From Polytrichum commune (lineage: Eukaryota > Streptophyta > Polytrichopsida > Polytrichales > Polytrichaceae): a DNA stretch of 64,000 nt. The DNA is taken from NCBI GenBank assembly GCA_950295325.1, contig OX485806.1, forward strand, positions 10,728,001 through 10,792,000, written 5' to 3'. The translations under genes and the position numbers were made by a program. This document shows positions 55,566-64,000 of this stretch, one piece after another (within the stretch, counting starts at the first letter, position 1; each line of letters begins with the position of its first letter). The notes beneath the pieces were generated by a model. That model made no database searches and had not been told where the DNA came from. It worked only from the letters and a program-made list of their open reading frames with translations.

Positions 55566-57700
55566 TAAGTATTGAGGCATGGGCAACATGTGTCATCCCA
55601 AGTCCCGGTTGTCAAACCACAAAAGCCAAGAAACTACCCAAAAATCTTGACCGTCCGTAATGGACGGTCGAGATGTCCCCCACCCCCCGGGACACATATA
55701 TACATAACCTATGTCTAGATAGTGAAGTACTTGGGCTCCTTGCAATGCTCAAAATTGAAACCCTCATATGAATTTCATTTTGAAGGGCTCTGAAATTTCA
55801 GCATTGCAATTGAAGGGCATATCTAAATCTAGGACGTCAATGGAAAATTTTCAAAGAATATATAAAACTTATATTAAAATTATGCATGATTTGCATGGTA
55901 CATGCTTCTAGTTGCACCGAAAGGATTTGTATAAGCTGCACCAGATTGAATCAGAAGCTTGACTGGTCCCATATCACCGAAACTTAGAAGTTTAAGAGAA
56001 ACTTAGAAAGTATAAGCTACACCAGAGTGAATCAGAAGCTTGACTGGTCTAACTGATCGGAAGCTTCAAAGTTCAAACCACCGGAACTTGGAAGCTGAAT
56101 CATTCGGGAATCGGAATTCTCAAGTTTTGAACTAATTCCCATCTGGATCTGAGATCTGGAGCCCAAAGTTAGACAGCCAGAGTTAAACAACTACTTGAGA
56201 TGATGAACATTACTTGAAGGGTACTATTTATCCAACACTTCAAGTGACAGGAGCACTTAGACATGAGGATTATGTTTTGTAGGGTTGTTTTCCTTGAGGT
56301 ATTTTTTGAAGTCCCAAAAGCCATTTGAAGGGCACTGAAGACTTCAATTTTGAGCACTGGCTCCTTGGACATGTTTGGTGTGGACCAAAAGCATGCTGGT
56401 ATCCCTAGCTAAAATTAACATGTTGCTACAAGTTTATAAAATTTGTATCAACCTCAAATTGATTCCAATAGGTATCTTTTTATTAGATATGGGTGCAAGC
56501 ACGGTAAAGTGGACAACTCCTGATCCCTGCCTAGTGTTAAGTGAAAGTGATTCAATTTTATGTACTAACTTTGAATTTTGTGAAGAAATAAACCATAGAC
56601 ATTTTTAAAACATCTTGATCTACAAAGCCAAGCAATTTATGATGACAAAAAGAATTCCAAGAAAAATCTACCTATTTTAGAAGACAACGCAAGTGGCGTG
56701 CAAGTAGGTGATATTGAATAAGTGACTGTCTAAAATTTGTTTAAAATATGATAAAATTACATTAAATTGATGGTTTTATACCCCGGGTACGCAACTCCCA
56801 TATTATACGCAGGGGGCATCGTACTTAAAACGGCTTAGAGGACGGCTTTTGTAAAAATTATATCAAATTATATCAAATTAAAATGATCAAAAAGTTGGGT
56901 GAAGACCAAATTAAATAAAATGAGATGAAAAAAAAGTTGGGTTGCATATTTATTAAGCCTCCCATTAAAATTATAAGCCACGACTAGTTGCCTCCCATTA
57001 AAATTATAATTCATTCACAATGTTAAAATTTTATTAAAAAGTCCAAAAAGTTGGGTAGTTTGACCTATGGTACATGTATTAAAAAATCATATAATTAGGT
57101 TTTTAATGCAATTATATGCTTCAAAATATATTCATTTCCTATATATAATTACATTTTTGGATTCCTTGTTAGAAGGGCTACAAGGGTTTCCTACATTAAA
57201 ACAAATTGTATCACTCAATATTGGACTAAAACGCATTATAAGTGATTATAATCAGGACCATATAATACGGGAGTTGCGTACCCGGGTTTTATACAAAGTT
57301 TTGTGGTGATGCCCTCAAGTAGATAATGAATTCAAGGAATTAAAAAAAAATCTAACTTCAAAATAGTTAAGGTCATGAAATTTACATCCAAAACCAGACT
57401 CAACCATTTGTTTTTGAGCATCACTTTTGATGCTAAGTATTGAAGATCTCAACTTGATATTCTACATTTGAGTATTTAACACAACAATAGAGGTCATCAT
57501 AAAAAAAATTCCAATTTAAATAACTCTTTGCTACTACTTTTAGGCCTTTGACCAAAAAAATTATGGTTTTAGTATACCAGAGCATTTTTTTGGTCCACTT
57601 TACCATGCTTGCACCCATATAAGATGAATATTTCTATATTTATGAGTATTTCAATAATAATATCACTCACTAAAGTTGTTAAATATCAAAGTTGACCATA
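55566..57700. other. AT-rich intergenic DNA, no gene seen
   Basis: 56767-57290 contains TACCCGGGTACGCAACTCCC-like motifs in inverted orientation at both ends (CCCGGGTACGCAACTCCC near 56781 and GGGAGTTGCGTACCCGGG near 57269), suggesting an element of about 505 bp. Inverted GATATGGGTGCAAGC and GCTTGCACCCATATAAG at 56486 and 57605 suggest a larger fold. Confidence 0.4.
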
Positions 57701-57967
57701 AATAAATAAATAAATAAATAACCAACCCCGGGCAATCCGACATGAATTTGAGCCCGTTGGTCCTACCCTGCTCAAGAATCCTCTTGGTGCAGGATGGGGT
57801 TTACTGCCCACCTTGCGGTGGGTGAACTCTTGGCTTCCTACTTACCTAACTAGTTTTTTTCCATCAAATAAAAAAAAAAATCCACAGCAGGAATCGAACC
57901 GCCAACCACTACATTCGAAAATGGTACCTCTCCATTATCACCCGTTAATTTAGGGTCATCTTGGACC
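57701..57967 (-). mobile_element. tRNA-derived SINE with 9-bp target duplication
   Basis: On the minus strand it starts GGTCCAAGATGACCC, has a perfect B box GGTTCGATTCC (plus 57890-57900), a T run and a (TTTA)n end. TTGACCATA flanks both ends (57692-57700 and 57968-57976). The 5' half aligns with the SINE at 14977-15164; the 3' half differs. Confidence 0.75.
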
Positions 57968-57976
57968 TTGACCATA

Positions 57977-58652
57977 CAAATATAAGGGCCACCATTTAGG
58001 AGTTAATCAAAGCACGTATCACGAAGGCCAAGGTCCATGTCAACCTTCGGTGGACATATTTGTCACATATGGTGTCGGAACATCTATAAGGTCACTCTTT
58101 GCCTTTTCTTCTTTTGCCCGAGTTCAAGCTTGGACTATTTCTTCATTCATCTGTGCCTATGGATGATTTGTTTGGATGAAACGTGTGATGGAAAGCATGA
58201 AGCATAGTATGTATACTTGTAAATTATATACTTGGTCCACCACAACACGAGGAGTAACCGGGTCCTCTTACTTGACAACCGTGTGATTGGTCTAGGCAAA
58301 GAAATAGCCCTCAGTTGACGTTTACCATACCTCAAACTTAGACCAATAGCATGTTGACACTTGTGTAGTTAGAGTGAGTTTCCATGTAGGCTGCTTGCCC
58401 ACCAAATTCTAGATAATAGTGGGTTGGAGGTGTTCACATGTAGATAAGCACAAGCCATCAACCAACCACATTTTGGTGGCCTATTAGAATGTGAAGAACC
58501 GTGGACATGAGTCACTAGACTTTCATGTGCCCATTAAAGCGTTCTTTAACTTATAAATGTCGGTCACCAAAGGATTGAAGGAGGAGGCCCATCCTTGGTA
58601 ACCTAAAGGAGGAGGTTAGTAGGTGGACCCGGATTTGAGAAGATGAGAGTAG
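57977..58652. other. Intergenic DNA, no gene seen
   Basis: Only short ORFs. No terminal repeats were recognised. Confidence 0.3.
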
Positions 58653-59031
58653 CTACACTAAATGATATTTAGTGTCATCAATTCTAATTGTCTTGCTCGA
58701 TATTGATTGTAAACCACAGTATAGTGTGACCAACAACTAAATGTTAAACCCAACATTATTTGTCATTCCTTGGAATTTTTTGGGGGGATCATAGATTTAT
58801 AGTGTTGCAATTACTATCACTTACCAAGCGATTTTCCCATCTAAATGTAGATCATCCTTGAAGATATTTCATCACAAGTTGTTGACAAGACAAAGTGGGG
58901 TTTTGGCCACTAGATGAACTCATGCATCATCCATGACACTATTTGTTCACTTATTCATAAGAAGTGTCATATGAAAAGTTACCATAGTGATATTAAATTC
59001 CGTATAACACTAAATATCATATTTAGTGTAG
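58653..59031. mobile_element. MITE, family D
   Basis: Ends CTACACTAAATGATATTTAG and CTAAATATCATATTTAGTGTAG are inverted repeats. The interior matches 18893-19279 (CAATTCTAATTGTCTTGCTC, TTATTTGTCATTCCTTGGA). Confidence 0.7.
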
Positions 59032-59214
59032 TTGGCACATATGAAGCCTACCCCACCAAACTTCATCTACATTTGGGCAAGTTTGTCCTTATTATCACTA
59101 GAATTTGATGGACAAGCGGCTTACATGGAAACTTATCCTTATGGTTATACAAGGTTTTATTTTCTTACACCTTGCGTATCTATAATGAGGATTCTACATT
59201 TATCGATATTAACA

Positions 59215-59400
59215 TGGTATGGGTATTTGAGGAAATTTTGGTTTTGATACGATTTGGGTCTATATATCATATGTTAAACCCTTCACATCTAGCCTCAATG
59301 GTGTCAACACGGTTTAGAATGGTGTGTTGACCTAAATAATAACTCTAGTACGCAAAGATTCTCTCACCTTATGATAGTGGCCAAGTATCGATATTTAGAT
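59215..59400 (-). repeat. Single copy of the 4CL-intron array unit
   Basis: Reverse complement contains GAGAGAATCTTTGCGTACTA, a GGTCAACACACCATTCTAAACC-type stretch and TATATAGACCCAAATCG, the same order as the unit at 43910-44550. The unit therefore existed outside the gene. Confidence 0.6.
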
Positions 59401-59562
59401 GTTATGACAATTTTCCCAGATTACCGATCTATACTCTAGGAAATTAGCTAAAGCAAATTCTAAATACGAATTCCTATCTTCATTAAATTACTAGGAATAA
59501 TTAAAGCATTTCAATCTATTTTAAGGATATTGACAAAGTTGGCTCAATTTTCTCCCCATCCA

Positions 59563-60195
59563 CTACAATGTTTTGTTTAATTAGTGTGGGTTAACTTCGG
59601 GAGTTACACGTTGCTATAACATTTTACTGAGAGTATCATTATTCACCCAAATAACATACTCCGTCCGTTTCAAAATAAAAGTTAGTACGTTTGGACATAA
59701 ACTGCATTACGAAATAAAAGTTACATTTGGTGAAACTTCTCTCAAACTTCGCCAAACAAACTGGAATGTTGCCAGAAGCAATGTAACTGTTGTTGCTGAT
59801 GAACTTCCAAGTCAAATGATAGTTTACACTTGTTTAAGAATTGATATTTGGACTTGATGGCGTCGACACACATCAACACGGTTTTATGTGTGAGATCAAT
59901 CAGTTTCAATCGTCAATGACAATGAACGAGCGTTACTATTGACACCCCTAGCTCGCCGGAAAGCGCTTAGTGAGAGCTATGCAACGCACACAGTTTCGTG
60001 CTAAAAGTGCAAAAAATGACCCACGGATTTTCTAAAACGTAACTTCTATTCTGAAATGGAGGGAGTATGAAGTTAATATGCACACCAAAGAATATGATAT
60101 AACTTAGTTGGTAAAAAACTGACAATGTCGGTAAGAAGGTATAGCAGCACGTAACTCCGAATGGTAACCCACACTAATTAGACAAAACATTGTAG
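59563..60195. mobile_element. Inverted-repeat element (CTACAATGTTTTGT ends) hosting a Stowaway-like MITE
   Basis: The ends are inverted repeats over about 48 bases at roughly 90%: CTACAATGTTTTGTTTAATT then AGTGTGGGTTA on the left, and TAACCCACACTAATTAGACA then AAACATTGTAG on the right. Without the nested insertion (59659-60065) it would be about 225 bp. Confidence 0.75.
59659..60065. mobile_element. Stowaway-like (Tc1/mariner) MITE with TA duplication
   Basis: Left end CTCCGTCCGTTTCAAAATAA, right end TTCTGAAATGGAGGGAG, flanked by TA (59657-59658 and 60066-60067). The CTCC(G/C)TCCGTTTCA terminus is the classic plant Stowaway signature. 407 bp, no coding sequence. Confidence 0.85.
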
Positions 60196-60327
60196 CTAGG
60201 GAAAGTCATTCCACTAAGACCAGCATGAAGCAATCTCAAGTCTACGAAAATGATAGGGCAATGGTCCATGTGCTTGATGTTACTTGGGATTTGGGAAGTC
60301 AATACTCTATAAGGCCGTTTGTCACAC

Positions 60328-60522
60328 AACTACACTAAATATCTAATTTAGTGTGGCACTATAGTTGGTTCTATGTTAATTAGAGTGGTCTGCATGACTT
60401 ATCATGTAGCACCAAGTGTCATATTAAACCATCTCTGGTTGTAATCCAATGATTTCAAGACTATTGATGTCCCTTCATGATGAATAATATGAGCCACACC
60501 AAATAAGATGTTTAGTGTAGTT
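60328..60522. mobile_element. Short MITE, family D
   Basis: AACTACACTAAATATCTAAT and AAATAAGATGTTTAGTGTAGTT are inverted termini; about 195 bp. Confidence 0.6.
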
Positions 60523-61729
60523 ACTCAAGTGGTTGTTTGTGGTTGTAGTTTGGGTCCACCTTCAATGACAATTATGAGGCCCTTTTTTCATGTTCACAAA
60601 GTGTACGTTGAAGTCGTAGTTGAAGATTGGAGTTGCAACGTTCAAGAGGAATGGCCCCACTATATTCCCAGGGGTGGACTCTTCATACCACGTACATTCA
60701 ACTAATGTGAGTGTAAACAGGGGTATTATTTGAGGCATTAGTGTACATAGTGTGCATAAGGGAGAAGTATTATTATTCTTTGTGTATGTTCAAAAGGTTG
60801 TTAAGAAATTTGAAGGTAGATGTACAAATTGGAGCTCTGAAGTTTAAACAAAAGATTGACAATAGATATGTCAGTTTCACATCTTCATCCATCATTGTCA
60901 TATGGTAAGAGTCCTCAATGACAACCGTGTTCATAAAGCTCAAGCAAATACATTACAACCACCACCCACTATGGTTTGTGGTTTTGTGTAAGGAACTCTT
61001 GAGTTGTACACAGATAAGCAAAAGTGTGTGACTATTATTGAGCACTTATATCCTTTTGGGAGACTAAAATTTAAACTTCTCCAATAAAAGCTAATGACAA
61101 GTCTATAAAGTTATGGGTCATAATATTGGGGAGTGTTCTTTATAGATTGTTTCACTTTAACCTTTCAAAGATGAGAGGTTCAATTTGAACAAATGAACCA
61201 CAAGCTCAGAAGTGTCTTATGTGTTGAATAACATCCATCAAAGCTTAATTTATAACTAGATGATTATGTGGCAAGTGGTGCATGGACTAGATTTAAATTA
61301 ACGTAGGTGCACCTATTTGGTTTGTGACATGTTTTGAACATCTTAAATTAAGGGTATTGTGGAGACAAGGCTTATAAAAAATGGTCTCTAAATATGTTTT
61401 TGAAGAGTGGAGGCGTAGCATGACCCAATGCACAGGATGTTCACCGTATAGCACATTGTGACATAAATAAGTGAGCGAAAGTTCCAACAAAGGTAAGGTC
61501 ATGGATTTGTCAATTACTACTTTAGTGAACTTTATATGAGACATTGGAGACTTGCATGGCATGTAACTCCTGGTCCTATATTTTGAGAATCGTGAGGTGC
61601 TACGCAACATCATGATAGGTAATTTGAAAGAAGCACTTTACCCCATGCAAAAAGTGGGACATGACCAAGATAGGTAGCATAAATGGATGGCCCTATGTGA
61701 CCACTGTAATGAGTCATGAGAACTTTTCA
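60523..61729. other. Intergenic DNA, no gene seen
   Basis: Only short ORFs without motifs. It adjoins the end of the LINE-like copy that follows. Confidence 0.3.
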
Positions 61730-64000
61730 CTTAGAAATATTCCACAAAGGTTTTGAGATATGATTCGCATAAATATAAATTGTAGGACAGCTTCCAAATC
61801 CACTTTGAATTGTTGATTCCGACATTCCATGAGATGATTGGTGGGGTATTATGATTGGATGGCAACATTGATGGGCATGAGTGAAAGAATGCGTACCCAA
61901 TAGTGGATGCATATGAGCAACATTGCTTCCAGTTCAAGCATGTGTATGTAGTTGGGGAAATGGGCGTTGGCATGGTATTGGAGGGTGTTACATGGGAAAT
62001 GCACAAGGATTTGAATGTTGGAGTGGGGTGTGTCGATTAGGCTGGACTACTCCTTCCAGTCGGTGTTTGGGATAAGTAATATTGTGATGGATTCGGGGTG
62101 ATGCGCGGTTGCTAGTTGTGCCCATTTTATAGCTTGTTGGGTTTCTCATATGGGGGGAATTGCTAGTATGTTTCCTTTCCATTTGTGGGAGTGGTTTGTG
62201 CCTATGGACCCGAAGATGCAATCTCTAAGGTGGGGGCTTTAGAAGAAGGAGAGTGAGTTTGGGCAAATAAGTGGGGAGGAGTAGTATGAGTGGGAGATGT
62301 TGAATTTGGTGATGATCAGGTCTAGTGGTTGGGGAGATATTGTGAAGTTGAGAGAGTTCATTCAAGTTCTATTTGTGAATTGGAGGGTTAGGAGGGGGTA
62401 TCTTGTAGGTATTTTACAAATAGCTAGATGATTTTCATGTTAAAATCTTGTTTGGGGGGGTTATAGTTCAGAGTTTGTGATTGTGATGTGGTATTGTTGC
62501 CATAACCATAGTAAGCATGGGTATGGGATGGAGCCAAGTATGGTGCCAAAGGGTGTGTGAATATGTGCCATGGATTCATAAAGATGGAGGGGGAAATGTC
62601 ATGGTCGGGGGGCTTCTTTGGTATTTGATAGTGAGGTGTGGGATGTTCATCTTGGGGAGGATATAGTTGATGTCTTTGGGTTGCCAAAATGACATAAATC
62701 TATGGTGTGCGATGGTGAGGGCATTGTTGTGGTGAGTTGTGTAGAAGTTTTTGATGAGGGTTTTGTTGATTTCATGGTCACATTCTGTGAGGTTCCCGTA
62801 TAGGCTATCGTCTAGTTCTATGGTTTAGTTCTACATGGGTAGCCTCATCATTTAATTTGTAGTAGGTTTGTATGTAGGTGGAAACGATAGTCATCAATGG
62901 AGTTGTTATGGGTGATGTTGAGGATTCGTTTAATTTGTAATTCATGTTCTGATGGGTTATTATTGATGGTGTTAGCATGGTGGGTTTGGGTGAGTGAGGG
63001 TATAGTTGTGGTTGAGAAAATTTCCTTGGGTGTGTGTATGAAGGATATTTTGTTGTGTGGTCTTGGTGTGTGGTCTTGGTGTGTGGTATGTGGGAAGGAG
63101 AGTGTGTAGGGCCATGTACGCGGGTGGTGTGTTTGGTAGCTACATATGGTGGAAATGATATGTAAGGCTTCTTCAATGGGTAATGCAAGGGTTTTGTACT
63201 ATATATGAAAAGCGTGGAAGGAGAGAAGTTGCTAGCCTAAGACCTCAATAAGTTGGGAGAGATATGTGATGTGGAGTTTGTTCAAGGTTCTAAGGGTTCT
63301 TTTTTGCAAGTGGAATCCGCAAGGTAAGTTGCTTTCAATCTGTGCTTGTATCCTAGAGGAGGTGGAGTGGTCCATATATATGTTTGGGTCAAGGCTCTAG
63401 GATTGTTGGGAGAGGGGTGAAGTTGGATGGGAGGTGTTTCTAGAATGTGGATTGAGATGTCCATGAGTTGTAGGATTTGTAGACTTCTTGTGAGAGGGGA
63501 ATGGGAACATGTGGGACGGGTGAGCAATGGTAGGGTGGCGAGCCCCCCTAATTTGTCACCAAGGTGGGAAAGAAGGTCTAATCAATCAACATCCTCTAAG
63601 GCTTAGGTGAGTTGTGTCCTGATTGTTTTTGTTTAGGAGACAAGTAATTGCTATGTTTTGCTCTAAATCCTTCCTGAAGTGGGTTAAGGATTTGGAAGGT
63701 CTCACTGTATGTGGTCATAGCTTTTGTGAGGGTGTTGGTAAAAGTTTGTAAAATTGTAGTTGCAAGGGAGATTGGGCGTAGGGATAGAAGGAAGGTGGAG
63801 GATTTTTTGTGTATTAAAACCAATTCTCTATGTTTCCACTAGGCAAGGATTCTTTGGTGTTTGTACAAGAATGTGAAGAGTGTGAAAATAGTGTTTTTGT
63901 GATCCGGTGAAGGCTTTTGATGGCTTCATTTGGGATGTTGTCAGGGTTGGGGGGTTTGGAAGAGGGTATGTCGTGTTAACATTGGTCAAAAAAATCTTTG
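61730..64000 (-). mobile_element. LINE-like retroelement relic, second copy (runs off the right edge)
   Basis: Reading leftwards from the edge: PDNIPNEAIKSLHRITKT (about 63930), VLIHKKSSTFLLSLRPISLA and LQEGFRAKHS (about 63680-63820), later MHYPLKKPY, and at 62000-62220 a block IFGSIGTNHSHKWKGN, then AIKWAQLATAHHPESITILL and NTDWKE. That block aligns with VFGSLGPAYSHQWHGQG...KPIKWTHLAA...NNDNW of the copy at 36850-41165. Stops and frame changes are frequent. The RT amino end lies outside the window. Confidence 0.6.

Overview
The window looks like nuclear DNA of a land plant. It has GT-AG introns, a 4-coumarate:CoA-ligase-like gene, a U-box gene of the Arabidopsis PUB62/63 type, Stowaway- and Tourist-like MITEs, tRNA-type SINEs, LINE relics and a stray piece of 26S rRNA. 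The base composition is AT-rich, genes are sparse, and two multicopy-looking gene families are present only as decayed copies. I lean towards a seed-free plant such as a lycophyte or fern, but this is inference and the sequence does not prove it.

Layout. 1-128 (+) is the last exon of a gene that begins outside the window. 2854-7934 (-) is a seven-exon U-box gene of PUB62/63 type, with a 26-glutamine tract and a GA-rich leader. About 8.5-27 kb has no convincing gene. It is a mosaic of Tourist-like MITEs (terminal GGGCCACTTCACAC with TAA/TTA duplications), ACACTAAATA-type elements, hairpin elements, a SINE with a 13-bp target duplication, a ~180-bp tandem repeat, and an element whose termini are long G and C runs. 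28171-29930 (-) is a broken multi-exon gene of an unidentified conserved family. 31.4-32.4 kb holds three fold-back elements, an antisense 26S rRNA fragment and a 42-T run. 33130-36462 (+) is a MULE-transposase-like gene with a SWIM zinc finger, broken by a frameshift, a stop and a 124-bp MITE. 36.8-41.2 kb (-) is a decayed LINE-like retroelement.

43551-51579 (-) is a nine-exon acyl-CoA synthetase (4CL-like) gene, intact in every exon and splice phase. It carries an extra acidic segment of about 75 residues, and its introns hold three different tandem arrays, one of which repeats the 5' end of exon 5. 52-64 kb is again transposon mosaic: a Tourist-like copy, a SINE, a Stowaway-like MITE nested in a larger inverted-repeat element, and a second copy of the same LINE family running off the right edge.

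Only the PUB62-like and 4CL-like genes look functional, plus the truncated exon at the left edge. They are not obviously linked in function: one is predicted to ubiquitinate proteins, the other to activate carboxylic acids with CoA. The main interest is in the mobile DNA. Several insertions can be checked within the window because the empty site or the target duplication is visible.
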